A stretch of 64,000 nucleotides of DNA from contig NC_008570.1 of NCBI RefSeq assembly GCF_000014805.1, positions 224,001 to 288,000 on the forward strand, in the 5' to 3' direction. The translations under genes and the position numbers were made by a program. Numbering within the stretch: position 1 is the first letter of the stretch; each line of letters begins with the position of its first letter. This document shows positions 51,030 to 60,929 of this stretch, one piece after another. The notes under the pieces are model-generated. The model did not search any database, was not told the DNA's origin, and saw nothing but the letters and a program-made list of their open reading frames with translations. The stretch comes from Aeromonas hydrophila subsp. hydrophila ATCC 7966 (GTDB lineage Bacteria > Pseudomonadota > Gammaproteobacteria > Enterobacterales > Aeromonadaceae).

Positions 51030-51482
51030 ATGCAACTGACACGATTTACCGACTATGCCCTGCGTACCCTGACTTTTCTGGCGGTCCAGCCGGGAGATCG
51101 CCTGTCGACCATCACCGAGGTGGCCGATACCTTTGCCATCTCCCGCAACCACGTGGTCAAGATAGTGCATCAGCTCGGTATCAAGGGGTACATAGAGACG
51201 GTGCGTGGCAAGCATGGCGGCATCCGCCTCGGCCGCTCCGCCGTCTCCATCAACCTGCGTGACGTGGTGATGGACATGGAGCACGTGCTTTGCCCGGTGG
51301 ACTGCAAGCGCGAGAACTGCCGCCTCTCCGGTGGCTGCCGCATCCAGGGTATTCTGCGCCGCGCCATGAACGCCTTCCTCGAGGTGCTGGGGGAGTACAC
51401 CCTGGCCGATGCGGTGCGCGATCCGACCCGGCTCTGCCATCTGCTCGGCATCGAACAGGACTCGATCCTGGCCATGGCATAA
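51030..51482 (+). CDS. nsrR: Nitric-oxide-sensing repressor NsrR (Rrf2 family)
   Basis: A 150-residue Rrf2-family regulator. The N-terminal winged helix spans about 1-65 (MQLTRFTDYALRTLTFLAVQ, then TITEVADTFAISRNHVVKIV). The Fe-S ligand Cys pattern C92-x4-C97-x5-C103 matches NsrR; an additional Cys88 is present. NsrR carries a [4Fe-4S] cluster, loses it on NO exposure and derepresses NO-detoxifying genes. Inverted-repeat half-sites upstream suggest autoregulation. It is convergent with napF across a strong shared terminator. Confidence 0.9.
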   Translation: MQLTRFTDYALRTLTFLAVQPGDRLSTITEVADTFAISRNHVVKIVHQLGIKGYIETVRGKHGGIRLGRSAVSINLRDVVMDMEHVLCPVDCKRENCRLSGGCRIQGILRRAMNAFLEVLGEYTLADAVRDPTRLCHLLGIEQDSILAMA

Positions 51483-51492
51483 GCCAGGCAAG

Positions 51493-51526
51493 CATGACAA
51501 AGGGGCCCACGGGCCCCTTTGTCATG
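51493..51526. terminator. Bidirectional terminator between nsrR and napF
   Basis: CATGACAAAGGGGCCC pairs with GGGCCCCTTTGTCATG around AC, a 16-bp perfect stem. Confidence 0.8.
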
Positions 51527-51540
51527 TCCGGGATTCGGGC

Positions 51541-52053
51541 TCAGAGCTGGGGGATCAGGGTGATGGCGCCGTGCAGGCAGGCGAGACCGCAGGCGCCGCA
51601 GCCGTCGCAGGCCGCCATGTTGATGCTGACGCCGTCGGCGGTGGCCTTGATCGCCTGCTGGGGGCAGGCATCTTCACACAGCAGGCAGTAGAAGCCCTGC
51701 CGGGCCTGGCAGCTGGCCTCGATCCGTACCCGGGTCTGCACCTGACGACCCAGCTGTAGGTCGAGGGCGCCGGTCGGACAGGCTCTGGCGCAGCTGCCGC
51801 AATAGCTGCACTGGCCGCAGGCGAGATCCAGCACGGGCGTGCCGGCGATGGGGGTGTCGTCATATTCGGGCTGGTTGGCCGGTTTGAGCAGGCCGTTGGG
51901 ACAGGCCTTGAAGCATTCACCGCAGCGGGAGCAGAGAGAGAGGAACTGGGACTCTTCGATGGCCCAGGGGGGACGCGCTTCGTGACAAACCACCTCCGGT
52001 TTGCGAGAGCCCCCCAATGCTTGCGTCAGCCAGCGACAGAAAAAATGAGTCAT
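51541..52053 (-). CDS. napF: Ferredoxin-type protein NapF
   Basis: A 170-residue cytoplasmic Fe-S protein that assists maturation of periplasmic nitrate reductase NapA. Cluster motifs: CSRCGECFKACP (about 41-52), CGQCSYCGSCARACP (about 80-93), CLLCEDACP (about 123-131) and CDGCGACGLACL near the C-terminus; together they suit three to four [4Fe-4S] clusters. An N-terminal basic segment with WL is present but no signal peptide. ATG 52053 was chosen with GGGGTGAG just upstream; GTG 52059 is an alternative. No other nap genes are in the window. Confidence 0.85.
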   Translation of the reverse strand: MTHFFCRWLTQALGGSRKPEVVCHEARPPWAIEESQFLSLCSRCGECFKACPNGLLKPANQPEYDDTPIAGTPVLDLACGQCSYCGSCARACPTGALDLQLGRQVQTRVRIEASCQARQGFYCLLCEDACPQQAIKATADGVSINMAACDGCGACGLACLHGAITLIPQL

Positions 52054-52191
52054 GCTCACCCCTGATACCTATTAGGGGTTAATTTTATCCAAGTTTCCCT
52101 TCGCAAGCCAGAGAATAGCGCCGGCCAGGATCGCAAGCCGGGTTGCCCTTGTGTAAGCTAGGCGGGTCTTTTTGCAGGATTGAATGAACTC

Positions 52192-52407
52192 ATGTGGTTA
52201 TTTCTGTGGCGTGCTTCTCTGCTCTATGTCTTCCCCTTGCTGATGTGGGGCTACTGCCGCATCAAGGGGATCGAATTCGTCGAGCTCGACACCGGCGTTA
52301 ACAGTCACAAGTGGGTGGTGCTGGCCGCCTATCTGCTCTACGTGCTGCTCTGGCTGCTGCTCAACCGCTATCTCGAACTCTTTCTGCGTCAGCGGAGCCG
52401 CAAATGA
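52192..52407 (+). CDS. Small membrane protein upstream of rmuC
   Basis: A 71-residue protein with two hydrophobic segments (about 4-22 and 42-60) and a basic C-terminus (RQRSRK). The start is uncertain: ATG 52192 is about 12 bases after AGGA, and TTG 52180 in the same frame is closer. The stop overlaps the rmuC start (ATGA), indicating coupling. No family was recognised. Confidence 0.6.
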   Translation: MWLFLWRASLLYVFPLLMWGYCRIKGIEFVELDTGVNSHKWVVLAAYLLYVLLWLLLNRYLELFLRQRSRK

Positions 52408-53744
52408 TCGAGCCCGGGCTCTGGAGCCTGCTGCTGGCTGGCGCCGTGCTGGCGGTCGGCCTCGGCTGGCTGGTGGGCCGGCGTGGTGCGGCCCAGCTGG
52501 CCCAGCAGGTGCTGCTGAGCGAGGAGCGCCAGCAGGCGCTGCAGGATCGCTGTGACGAGCTGCAGGATGAAAAGTTGCAGAGCCAGCAAAAGCTGGAGCA
52601 GCAGCAGACCCTGCTCATCAAGCTCACCGCCCGCCTCAAGGATGCCGAAGCCACCCTGCGTAGCGAGCGACTGGCCGCCGCCGAGAAGCTGCAACTGCAA
52701 CAGGAGGCGGAGCAGCGCCTCAGCCAGCAGTTCGAGAACCTCGCCAACCGGATCTTCGAGCAAAACTCGGGCAACTTCCGTGAACTGAACCAGAACAGCC
52801 TGGATCTGCTGCTGACGCCGCTCAAAGAGCAGCTCGAGGGCTTTCGCCGCCAGGTGGGGGAGACCCACGCCCAGGAGACGGCCCAGCGCCACAGCCTCAA
52901 GTTCGAGCTGGAGCGCCTGGCCGAGCTCAACGCCCGCATGACCGAGGAGGCGGCGGCGCTGACCCGCGCCCTCAAGGGCGACAGCAAGCAGCAGGGCAAC
53001 TGGGGCGAGGTGGTGCTGGCGCGGATCCTCAGCGAATGCGGCCTGCGCGAGGGCCACGAGTACCACACCCAGGTCAACATCGAGGTGGACAGGGGCAAGC
53101 GCTACCAGCCCGACGTCATCGTCCACCTGCCGCAGGACAAGGACATCATCATCGACGCCAAGGTGTCGCTGACCGCCTACGAGCGCTGGTACAACAGCGA
53201 TGACGAGCTGGAGAAGGCGGTGGCGCTGAAAGAGCACGTCGCCTCGGTGCGCAACCATATCCGCGAGCTGGGCCGCAAGGATTACCAGCAGCTGCCCGGG
53301 GTGCGCACCCTCGATTACGTGCTGATGTTCGTGGCGGTGGAGCCCGCCTTCCTTACCGCGGTGGAGGCTGACCCCTCGCTGGTGCGATTCGGTCTCGACA
53401 ACAACATTCTGCTGGTGAGCCCCACCAACCTGATGGTGGCGCTGCGCACCATAGAGAACCTGTGGCGTTACGAGCGGCAGAACCAGAATGCCCGCCAGAT
53501 CGCCGAGCGGGCCGGCCGCCTCTACGAGAAGCTGCGGCTGTTCGTGGAGGAGATGCAGCAGTTGGGTGGCAGCCTGCACCGGGCGCAGGAGAGCTACGAC
53601 AAGGCGATGGGGCGGCTGGTCAACGGGCGCGGCAACCTGATCGCCCAGGTGGAGCGCTTTCGCGAGCTGGGGGTGGAGGTGACCAAGACCCTGCCCGAGC
53701 CGCTGGTCAACCGGGCGCTGGAGCGGGAAGACCCGGCCGAGTGA
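52404..53744 (+). CDS. rmuC: DNA recombination protein RmuC
   Basis: A 446-residue protein. There is one N-terminal membrane anchor (about 5-27), a long coiled coil (about 30-200, rich in Gln, Glu and Leu), and the RmuC domain of the PD-(D/E)XK nuclease superfamily (about 215-400). The domain shows GNWGEVVLARILSECGL, then RYQPDVIVHLPQDKDIIIDAKVSL, with the D-x(n)-D-A-K catalytic pattern. RmuC limits inversions and rearrangements at inverted repeats in E. coli. It overlaps the upstream small gene by ATGA. Confidence 0.9.
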   Translation: MIEPGLWSLLLAGAVLAVGLGWLVGRRGAAQLAQQVLLSEERQQALQDRCDELQDEKLQSQQKLEQQQTLLIKLTARLKDAEATLRSERLAAAEKLQLQQEAEQRLSQQFENLANRIFEQNSGNFRELNQNSLDLLLTPLKEQLEGFRRQVGETHAQETAQRHSLKFELERLAELNARMTEEAAALTRALKGDSKQQGNWGEVVLARILSECGLREGHEYHTQVNIEVDRGKRYQPDVIVHLPQDKDIIIDAKVSLTAYERWYNSDDELEKAVALKEHVASVRNHIRELGRKDYQQLPGVRTLDYVLMFVAVEPAFLTAVEADPSLVRFGLDNNILLVSPTNLMVALRTIENLWRYERQNQNARQIAERAGRLYEKLRLFVEEMQQLGGSLHRAQESYDKAMGRLVNGRGNLIAQVERFRELGVEVTKTLPEPLVNRALEREDPAE

Positions 53745-53771
53745 AGCCGCGCCTCATTCGCTCAAGCAACA

Positions 53772-53798
53772 AGAAGGGCAGCCACTGGCTGCCCTTCT
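53772..53798. terminator. Terminator between rmuC and trkH
   Basis: AGAAGGGCAGCC pairs perfectly with GGCTGCCCTTCT around ACT, followed by GCATTTCTTC. Confidence 0.72.
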
Positions 53799-53849
53799 GC
53801 ATTTCTTCGTCTTGATACCCTTCGCCATTCGATCTCGCGCGCTTGCCGG

Positions 53850-55292
53850 CTACTGCTTCCAGAAGGAGGGGAAGAAGAGCACCGCCACGGTCAGGATCTC
53901 GAGCCGTCCCAGCAGCATGCCGAACGACAGGATCCACTTGGCCGAGTCGGGCAGGGTGGCGAAGTTGGTGCTGGGGCCGATGATCGGTCCCATGCCCGGA
54001 CCCACGTTGGCCACGGCGGTGATGGAGCCCGAGATGGCGGTCAGGGGATCCAGCCCGATGGCGGCGAGCAGGGCGGCGATCAGCAGGATGACGGCGAAGT
54101 AGGCCAATACGAACGAGATCATCGAGCGGATGATGGCGTCGTTGACCGGGCGGCCGTTGTACTTCTGCGGGAAGACGCCGGAGGGGTGCATCAGCTGGCG
54201 CATCTGCTTCTTGAACAGGGCGAACGCCACCTGTACCCGGAAGATCTTGAGGCCGCCGGCGGTGGAGCCGGAGCAGGCGCCGAGGGCCAGCAGGATGATG
54301 AAGATGATGCTGGTGAGCGGGCCCCAGGTGCCGAAGTCACCGAGCCCGAAGCCGGTGGTGGTGAGCACGGAGACGATGTTGAAGCAGCTGATGCGCAGAG
54401 CATCCATGAAGCCGTAGATGTCCCTTAGCCACAGATAGAAGGTGACCACCACGGTGACCCAGACCACCAGCCAGAAGAAACCCTGTACCTGGGCATCCTT
54501 GAGCAGGCTGTTGTCACGCCGGCTCAGGCTCTGCACGTAGAGCAGGAAGGGCAGGCCGCCGAGGAACATGAAGACGGTACCGATCCAGTGCGCCGAGTTG
54601 GAGAAGTGGGACATGGATTGATCGGAGGTGGAGTAGCCGCCGGTGCTGAGGGTGGTCATCGAGTGGTTGACCGCCTCGAACAGGGTCATGCCGCTCACCC
54701 AGTAGGCCAGGAAGCAGAGCATGGAGAGCACCAGATAGACCAGCACTATGTTGTTGGCCACCGTCTTGGCGCGTGGCGCACTCTTGTCGGACCAATCCGA
54801 GCTCTCGGTCTGGAACAGCTTCATGCCGCCCACGTTGAGGTAGGGCAGCACCGCCACCGCCATCACGATAAAGCCCACCCCGCCCAGCCACTGCAGGATG
54901 GAGCGCCACAGCAGTATGCTGTGGGCCATGCCGTCGAGCCCCGACAGCACCGTGGAGCCGGTGGTGGTGACCCCCGACATGGTCTCGAAGTAGGCGTCGG
55001 TGAAGTCGATGTGGTTGATGAAGAAGAAGGGCAGGGCGCCGAAGATGCAGGCCACCACCCAGACCGAGGTGGTGAGCAGGAACATCTCCCGCACGCCGAG
55101 GTGGAACACCGCCTTGCGGCCGTAATGCAGGCAGAGCAGGGCCGCGCCGTGGGTGATCAGCACCGACTTGAGAAACTCGACGAACCCCTCGGAGCCGGTC
55201 AGCAGGGCCAGCAGGGTGGGCAGCCACATGAACAGGGCCAGCTTGGAGAGCACCAGCCCGAGGGTGAAGATGATGGGACGCAGCTTGATCAT
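53850..55292 (-). CDS. trkH: Trk potassium uptake membrane subunit TrkH
   Basis: A 480-residue potassium channel-like transporter. Four P-loop filter segments are visible: GVTTTGSTVL, STGGYSTSD, LTTTGFGLGDFG and ANVGPGMGP, consistent with the 4 x (M1-P-M2) fold. The intramembrane gating region is near SGSTAGGLKIFRVQV. It works with the cytosolic gating subunit TrkA encoded just upstream on the same strand. The length is typical (about 483). Confidence 0.93.
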   Translation of the reverse strand: MIKLRPIIFTLGLVLSKLALFMWLPTLLALLTGSEGFVEFLKSVLITHGAALLCLHYGRKAVFHLGVREMFLLTTSVWVVACIFGALPFFFINHIDFTDAYFETMSGVTTTGSTVLSGLDGMAHSILLWRSILQWLGGVGFIVMAVAVLPYLNVGGMKLFQTESSDWSDKSAPRAKTVANNIVLVYLVLSMLCFLAYWVSGMTLFEAVNHSMTTLSTGGYSTSDQSMSHFSNSAHWIGTVFMFLGGLPFLLYVQSLSRRDNSLLKDAQVQGFFWLVVWVTVVVTFYLWLRDIYGFMDALRISCFNIVSVLTTTGFGLGDFGTWGPLTSIIFIILLALGACSGSTAGGLKIFRVQVAFALFKKQMRQLMHPSGVFPQKYNGRPVNDAIIRSMISFVLAYFAVILLIAALLAAIGLDPLTAISGSITAVANVGPGMGPIIGPSTNFATLPDSAKWILSFGMLLGRLEILTVAVLFFPSFWKQ

Positions 55293-55321
55293 GCAAGATA
55301 ACCTGGTCGTTGATTGACAAA

Positions 55322-55359
55322 AGACCCGGACAATCCCTGGTAGAGGCTGTGCCGGGTCT
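55322..55359 (-). terminator. Hairpin between trkA and trkH
   Basis: AGACCCGG pairs with CCGGGTCT across a 22-base loop, and the minus strand continues TTTTGTCAA. It may act as a partial terminator, lowering trkH relative to trkA. Confidence 0.4.
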
Positions 55360-55388
55360 GGGTTGTGCTGCCTGGGTGCATGGGCAGA

Positions 55389-56765
55389 TTACAGGAAGAA
55401 GGGACTTGGCTGGAACAGACGTTCCACTTCCGGAATGTACTTCTTGTCCACCAGGAACATCACCACGTGGTCATCCTGCTGGATCTGGGTCCGGTCGTGG
55501 GCGATCAGCACCTCGTCACCGCGCACGATGGCGCCTATGGTGGTGCCGGGCGGCAGCTTGAGCTCACCCACCGTCTTGCCGACCACCTTGGAGGTGTTCT
55601 CGTCACCGTGGGCGATCGCCTCGATGGCCTCGGCCGCCCCGCGGCGCAGGCTGTAGACGTTGGCAATGTCGGCCCGGCGAACGTGGGTCAGCAGGGCCGA
55701 GATGGTGGCCTGCTGCGGCGAGATGGCGATGTCGATGGAACCGCCCTGCACCAGATCCACGTAGGCGCTGCGCTGGATCAGCACCATGGTCTTCTTGGCG
55801 CCCATCTTCTTGGCGAGCAGGGCCGACATGATGTTGGCCTCGTCCTCGTTGGTCACCGCGATGAAGACGTCGATCTGGTCGATGTGCTCCTCCGCCAGCA
55901 GCTCCTGATCCGCCGCGTCGCCGCAGAAGACGATGGTGTTTTCCAGCACCTCGGAGAGCTGCTCCGCCCGCTTCTGGTTGCGCTCGATAAGCTTGACGCT
56001 GTAGCGCTTCTCCAGCTGGCGGGCGAGGCCGGCACCGATGTTGCCGCCGCCGACGATCATGATGCGCCGGTAGGGGCTCTCGAGCCGCTGCAGCTCCGAC
56101 ATCACGGCGCGGATATGGCCCGCCGCCGCCACGAAGAACACCTCGTCATCGGCCTCGATGATGGTGGTGCCCTGCGGACGGATGGAGCGGCCCTGACGAA
56201 AGATCGCCGCCACCCGGGTCTCGATGTTGGGCATGTGATCGCGCAGTGTGGAGAGGGCGTTGCCCACCAGCGGGCCGCCGTAGTAGGCCTTGACCGCCAC
56301 CAGACCCACCTTGCCGCCGGCGAAGTCCACCACCTGCAGGGCGCCCGGGTACTCGATCAGCCGGCGCACGTAGTCGGTCACCAGCTGCTCGGGGGCGATC
56401 AGGTGATCCACCGGCACGGATTCGGGCAGGAACAGCCGGTCACGCTCCACCAGATAGGCCGGCGAACGGATCCGCGCCACCTTGTTGGGAGTGTTGAACA
56501 GGGAGTAGGCCACCTGGCAGGCGACCATGTTGGTCTCGTCGCTGTTGGTGACCGCGACCAGCATGTCGGCATCCTGGGCACCCGCTTCACGCAGCACCTT
56601 GGGATGGGCGCCGTGGCCGTTCACCACCCGCAGATCGAACTTGTCCTGCAGCTCGCGCAGCCGGTCGCTGTCGGTGTCGACTATGGTGATGTCGTTGTTC
56701 TCGCCGGCCAGGTTCTCGGCCAGGGTGCCGCCGACCTGACCGGCGCCCAGAATGATGATCTTCAT
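55389..56765 (-). CDS. trkA: Trk system nucleotide-binding regulatory protein TrkA
   Basis: A 458-residue peripheral membrane protein with two RCK units. N-domain 1 has the NAD-binding [16 protein letters not shown], and N-domain 2 has [18 protein letters not shown] at about 235. Each is followed by an RCK-C lobe. It binds NAD(H)/ATP and gates TrkH. The gene follows rsmB by about 150 bases on the same strand, in the conserved def-fmt-rsmB-trkA-trkH order. Confidence 0.95.
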   Translation of the reverse strand: MKIIILGAGQVGGTLAENLAGENNDITIVDTDSDRLRELQDKFDLRVVNGHGAHPKVLREAGAQDADMLVAVTNSDETNMVACQVAYSLFNTPNKVARIRSPAYLVERDRLFLPESVPVDHLIAPEQLVTDYVRRLIEYPGALQVVDFAGGKVGLVAVKAYYGGPLVGNALSTLRDHMPNIETRVAAIFRQGRSIRPQGTTIIEADDEVFFVAAAGHIRAVMSELQRLESPYRRIMIVGGGNIGAGLARQLEKRYSVKLIERNQKRAEQLSEVLENTIVFCGDAADQELLAEEHIDQIDVFIAVTNEDEANIMSALLAKKMGAKKTMVLIQRSAYVDLVQGGSIDIAISPQQATISALLTHVRRADIANVYSLRRGAAEAIEAIAHGDENTSKVVGKTVGELKLPPGTTIGAIVRGDEVLIAHDRTQIQQDDHVVMFLVDKKYIPEVERLFQPSPFFL

Positions 56766-56873
56766 AGGATGGCCTCATGAGCGTCGTCGTTGCAACGGCG
56801 GCCAGGGTGCGTGGGGACGGTCATCAACAGGATGAATCTCATAGGGAAATCGCGCTCGATGTTGGGCAGTAAT

Positions 56874-56893
56874 GGGTGCCGCAAGCGGCACCC
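56874..56893 (-). terminator. Hairpin between rsmB and trkA
   Basis: GGGTGCCGC pairs with GCGGCACCC around AA, 20 bases after the rsmB stop. No U-tract follows, so read-through into trkA is likely. Confidence 0.4.
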
Positions 56894-56912
56894 GTCGTGA
56901 TGATGGCCCTGC

Positions 56913-58205
56913 TTACCGCTTGATCAGCTTGGCATAGTAGAAGCCGTCCATCTCGGCCTCGCCCGGCAGGAACTGGCGACCCGGGCACTCCGGGGTGTCC
57001 TGCGCATGCAGCGGCACCAGGGTGGCATCCGGGGTGGCCGCGAGGAAGGCGCGGATCTGGTCGCGGTTCTCTTCCGGCAGCACGGAGCAGGTGGCATACA
57101 GCAGAGTACCGCCGCTTTTCAGTTTCGACCAGAGGGCGCCGAGGATGCGGTGTTGCAGCTCGGCCAGCTCGCGGATGTCCTGATCCCGACGCAGCCACTT
57201 GATGTCGGGGTGGCGACGGATGACGCCGGTGGCGGAGCAGGGGGCATCCAGCAGGATGCGGTCGAACTGACCCTCTGGCCACCACAGATCCGGGGTGCTG
57301 GCATCGCCGTGGATCACCTTGGCGGTGAGGCCGATGCGATCCAGGTTCTCCTGCACCCGCTTGAGGCGATTGTCGTCGGCATCGACCGCCACCACGCCGG
57401 CCAGCGCGGGCTGGCGCTCCAGCAGATGGGCGGTCTTGCCACCGGGGGCGGCGCAGGCATCCAGCACCCACTCGCCCGGCTGCGGGTCGAGCAGCGCGGC
57501 GGCCTGTTGTGCTGCGCCATCCTGTACCGAACAGTCGCCGGCCTCGAAGCCGGGCAGCTTGGTCACGTCGCAGGGACGTTCCAGCAGGATGCAATCCTCG
57601 CCCTCTTCACCGGCCATCGCATTGATGCCGGCCTCGGCCATGCGGACCAGCATCTGCTCGCGGCTCTGGCGCTGGCTGTTGTTGCGGATCCACATGGGCG
57701 GGCGCTGGTTGTTGGCCTCCATGATGAATTCCCACTCATCCGGATAGGCCTGGCGCAGCCGCTTGGTGAGCCACTCCGGGTGGCCGAGACGAATGCTGGG
57801 GACACGGTCGATGCGCAGCAGAATGACTTCGGCGCTGCGCTGGAAGTTGCGCAGCACACCGTTGATGAGGCCGCGCAAGGAGGTGCCCTTGAGCAGCTTG
57901 ACGGCGTTGACGGTCTCGGCCACCGCGGCGTGAGCCGGAATGCGGGTGTAGATGAGCTGATAGAGACCGACCAGGATCAGGTAGTGGAAGATGCGGCTCT
58001 TGTTCTTGAGCGGCTTGTCCATCATCTCGCCGACCGCCGCATCGAGACGGGGCAGCCAGCGCAGGGTGCCGTAGCAGAGTTCTTGCAGGAGGGCGCGATC
58101 GCGGGGCGCAACCTTCTCCTGGGCAGCAGGCAGGACGGCGGAGAGGGACTGGCCCTGATCCAGCACCTGTTGAATGACGAGAGCAGCCTGTGCGCGTGTT
58201 TTCAT
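56913..58205 (-). CDS. rsmB: 16S rRNA m5C967 methyltransferase
   Basis: A 430-residue methyltransferase (Sun/Fmu). The N-terminal NusB-like domain (about 1-140) binds RNA. The catalytic domain has VLDACAAPGGKTAHLLE (SAM), VDADDNRLKRVQEN, LLDAPCSATGVIRRHPDIK (Cys of motif IV) and LLYATCSVLPEEN (nucleophile Cys of motif VI). It methylates C967 of 16S rRNA. It follows fmt by 56 bases. Confidence 0.95.
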   Translation of the reverse strand: MKTRAQAALVIQQVLDQGQSLSAVLPAAQEKVAPRDRALLQELCYGTLRWLPRLDAAVGEMMDKPLKNKSRIFHYLILVGLYQLIYTRIPAHAAVAETVNAVKLLKGTSLRGLINGVLRNFQRSAEVILLRIDRVPSIRLGHPEWLTKRLRQAYPDEWEFIMEANNQRPPMWIRNNSQRQSREQMLVRMAEAGINAMAGEEGEDCILLERPCDVTKLPGFEAGDCSVQDGAAQQAAALLDPQPGEWVLDACAAPGGKTAHLLERQPALAGVVAVDADDNRLKRVQENLDRIGLTAKVIHGDASTPDLWWPEGQFDRILLDAPCSATGVIRRHPDIKWLRRDQDIRELAELQHRILGALWSKLKSGGTLLYATCSVLPEENRDQIRAFLAATPDATLVPLHAQDTPECPGRQFLPGEAEMDGFYYAKLIKR

Positions 58206-58261
58206 AGTGTTACCTTAGATGCGCAAGTCGGGGCCTGGGCCCCGCCTTGTGTCAATTCAGT

Positions 58262-59206
58262 TCAATTCAATTGCGTGCCGGGTTCAAACCAGTCGCGGCG
58301 AGAGTTGAGCAGGTCCGTCACGGACATGGCCTTCTTGCCGGGCGGCTGCAGGGTCAGCAGGCGCAGCACGCCCTTGCCGGTGGCGATGTCGATCCCTTGC
58401 TTGTCAGCCTTGAGCAGGGTACCGGCCGCCTGGCCGTGATCCTGTGCGACGACCTCGGCCTGCCATACCTTGACGGTCTGGCCGGCGACTTCAAACCAGC
58501 TGATGGGCCAGGGGTTGAAGGCGCGGGTGCAGCGCTCGATGGCGACGGCTTCCATCGACCAGTCGATGCGGGCTTCTTCCTTGGAGAGCTTCTCGGCGTA
58601 GTTGGCCTGCGCATCGTCCTGCGCTTCGGCGGCGGTGTTGCCAGCAGCCATGGCATTGACGGTATCAACCAGTGCCTGCGGGCCCAGCCCGGCCAGCTTG
58701 TCATAGAGGCTGGCAGAGGTTTCGTCGGCGGCGATGGGGCAGCTCACCTTGCGGATCATGGCGCCGGTATCCAGCCCTACATCCATCTGCATGATGGTGA
58801 CGCCGGTTTCGGCATCGCCCGCCCAGATGGAACGCTGGATCGGGGCGGCACCGCGCCAGCGCGGCAGCAGGGAGCCGTGCACGTTGATACAGCCCAGCCG
58901 TGGGGTATCGAGCACGGCCTTGGGCAGGATCAGGCCGTAGGCGACCACCACCATCAGGTCGGCGCCAAGGGCGGCCAGTTCGGCCTGGGCCTCTTCCTTG
59001 CGCAGGGAGGCGGGTTGATAGACCGGCAGATTGTGGGCCAACGCCAACTCCTTGACCGGGCTGGCAGTGAGCTTCTGGCCGCGGCCGGCAGGCTTGTCGG
59101 GCTGGGTATAAACGGCGACGACCTCGTGGTCGGAAGACAACAACGCCGCCAGGTGACGGGCGGCGAAGTCGGGAGTACCGGCAAAAATCAGTTTCAGCTT
59201 ATTCAA
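58262..59206 (-). CDS. fmt: Methionyl-tRNA formyltransferase
   Basis: A 314-residue enzyme that formylates initiator Met-tRNA with 10-formyl-THF. The N-terminal domain has [17 protein letters not shown], the catalytic [20 protein letters not shown] and the Asp in [11 protein letters not shown]. The C-terminal domain (about 205-310) binds tRNA and has the usual WPISWFEV. The start ATG 59206 is 12 bases after def on the same strand. The 3' end runs through short TTCAATT repeats. Confidence 0.95.
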   Translation of the reverse strand: MNKLKLIFAGTPDFAARHLAALLSSDHEVVAVYTQPDKPAGRGQKLTASPVKELALAHNLPVYQPASLRKEEAQAELAALGADLMVVVAYGLILPKAVLDTPRLGCINVHGSLLPRWRGAAPIQRSIWAGDAETGVTIMQMDVGLDTGAMIRKVSCPIAADETSASLYDKLAGLGPQALVDTVNAMAAGNTAAEAQDDAQANYAEKLSKEEARIDWSMEAVAIERCTRAFNPWPISWFEVAGQTVKVWQAEVVAQDHGQAAGTLLKADKQGIDIATGKGVLRLLTLQPPGKKAMSVTDLLNSRRDWFEPGTQLN

Positions 59207-59218
59207 TGGGGCAGATCC

Positions 59219-59731
59219 TCAGAGGACTTTGCGATCTTCACGGGCCATCTTTTCCAGCTTCTGGCGAATGCGCTGGCGCTTGAGCGGGGACAGGTAATCC
59301 ACAAACAGCTTGCCGACCAGATGGTCCATCTCATGCTGGATGCAGATGGCGAGCAGATCGTCTGCTTCCAGCTCGAATGCCTTGCCGTGGCGATCCAGGG
59401 CGCGCACCTTGACCCACTCGGCGCGGGGCACCAGAGCACGACTGCCGGGCACGGAGAGGCACCCTTCCTCGATGCCGGTGCTGCCGGCCTGTTCGATGAT
59501 CTCAGGGTTGATCAATACCAGAGGATCTTCACGGTTTTCAGAGACATCGATCACTATGATGCGCTGATGAATGTCGACCTGAGTGGCGGCGAGGCCGATG
59601 CCTTCCTCCGCGTACATGGTTTCGAACATATCATCTACAATGTGTTGTAACTCGGGTGTAAAGGTCTCGACAGGGGCTGCGACGGTACGCAGACGCTCAT
59701 CGGGGAAACGCAATACATCTAGAATGGCCAT
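59219..59731 (-). CDS. def: Peptide deformylase
   Basis: A 170-residue iron/zinc hydrolase removing the N-formyl group from nascent proteins. The three PDF motifs are [10 protein letters not shown] (motif 1), EEGCLSVPG (motif 2, metal Cys) and QHEMDHLVG (motif 3, HExxH). It is first in the def-fmt-rsmB-trkA-trkH run and divergent from the LysM-domain gene with a 108-base gap. Confidence 0.96.
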   Translation of the reverse strand: MAILDVLRFPDERLRTVAAPVETFTPELQHIVDDMFETMYAEEGIGLAATQVDIHQRIIVIDVSENREDPLVLINPEIIEQAGSTGIEEGCLSVPGSRALVPRAEWVKVRALDRHGKAFELEADDLLAICIQHEMDHLVGKLFVDYLSPLKRQRIRQKLEKMAREDRKVL

Positions 59732-59839
59732 AGTTTTTTCTTTAGTTTCGTATAAATGCAGTCAATATTGGCGTAATTCTAGTCATTTACGCCGACAAAA
59801 AACAGCAACACTTTGCGCGCAGAAGTAACAGGGAGTGTT

Positions 59840-60928
59840 ATGTATCTGAAGCAAACCATCCTCGCCTGTCTGTTGGCCACCCTGAGCCAGGGCGTGCTGG
59901 CCGACCAGCTGAAACTGAAAGCGGGTTATCCCGAGACCTATGTGGTGCAAAAAGGCGATACCCTCTGGGATATTTCCGGCCAGTATCTGGCAGAACCCTG
60001 GCTATGGCCAAGGCTCTGGAACATCAACCCGCAGATCGCCAATCCGCACTGGATCTACCCGGGCGATGTGCTGCACCTGAGCTGGGTCAACGGCGAACCG
60101 CGCCTTGGCAAGGCGATGCAGGGCGGCAAGCAGGTTGTTCGTCTCTCTCCCAAGAGTCGTTACGAGAACAAGGCCAACCCCATTCCAACCCTGCCGCTCA
60201 GCGAGATCGGCCCTTTCCTGCAAACCGACCATATTCTGGCTGACAGCCAGCAGGCAAAGCAGCTGCCTTATGTGCTGGGCAATGATGAGGCGCACATCGG
60301 CATGCTGGAGGGAGATACCCTCTACGTACAGGGCTCGCTGATCCCGGGTCAGGACTATGGCATCTATCATCCGGGGACCATCTACAAAGACAAGAAGAGT
60401 GGCGAACAGCTGGGGCAAGAGGCGGTCTTCGTCGGCACGGCCAGGGCGGAAGCCCTGCTGCCGGACGGCCGCACCCGGGTTACCCTCAGCCACAACCAGC
60501 GCGAGGTGTATCAGGGGGACAAGCTGATGCCGTTCCCGCCGCAGGAGAGCCTCTCCGCCGTGTTCACGCCCAAGGCTGCCCCCATCATCTCGCCCGGCTA
60601 TATCGTCGACTTGCCGAGCAAGGCTCGCGGCGGTGGCAAGTTCGACGTCGTGCTCATCAACAAGGGCATACGTGATCAGGTTGCCCCCGGCGATGTGCTG
60701 GAGATACTGCGGCCCGGCGCCCGGCTGGTGAGCAAGAATGGCAAGGTCGCCTATCGGGAGTACTCCTCCGTCTATGACAAGGCCTTCTATTCGACCGGCA
60801 AGCCACCCCTGCCGTCAGAGGCCGTGGCCCGAGTCATGTTGTTCAAGGTGTACGACAAGCTGAGTTATGGCCTGATCCTGCAGAGTCAGGACATGGTCAG
60901 CACCGGTTATCAGGTCAGCAACTTCTGA
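59840..60928 (+). CDS. LysM-domain exported protein
   Basis: A 362-residue protein. The signal peptide MYLKQTILACLLATLSQGVLA is cut before DQLK. A single LysM (about 34-80, YVVQKGDTLWDISGQYL to IYPGDVLHL) should bind peptidoglycan. The rest is a beta-rich domain of unknown function, found downstream of LysM in this conserved gene upstream of dprA. ATG 59840 follows GGGAG; an open extension to 59813 lacks a site. dprA starts one base after its stop, so the two are co-translated. Confidence 0.85.
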   Translation: MYLKQTILACLLATLSQGVLADQLKLKAGYPETYVVQKGDTLWDISGQYLAEPWLWPRLWNINPQIANPHWIYPGDVLHLSWVNGEPRLGKAMQGGKQVVRLSPKSRYENKANPIPTLPLSEIGPFLQTDHILADSQQAKQLPYVLGNDEAHIGMLEGDTLYVQGSLIPGQDYGIYHPGTIYKDKKSGEQLGQEAVFVGTARAEALLPDGRTRVTLSHNQREVYQGDKLMPFPPQESLSAVFTPKAAPIISPGYIVDLPSKARGGGKFDVVLINKGIRDQVAPGDVLEILRPGARLVSKNGKVAYREYSSVYDKAFYSTGKPPLPSEAVARVMLFKVYDKLSYGLILQSQDMVSTGYQVSNF

Positions 60929-60929
60929 C

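Noticed and set aside
52066..52081. NarL/NarP-like 7-2-7 site TACCTAT-TA-GGGGTTA before napF
   Set aside because: The second half matches only 5 of 7 and the site is 13 bases from the start codon, too close to act as an activator site.
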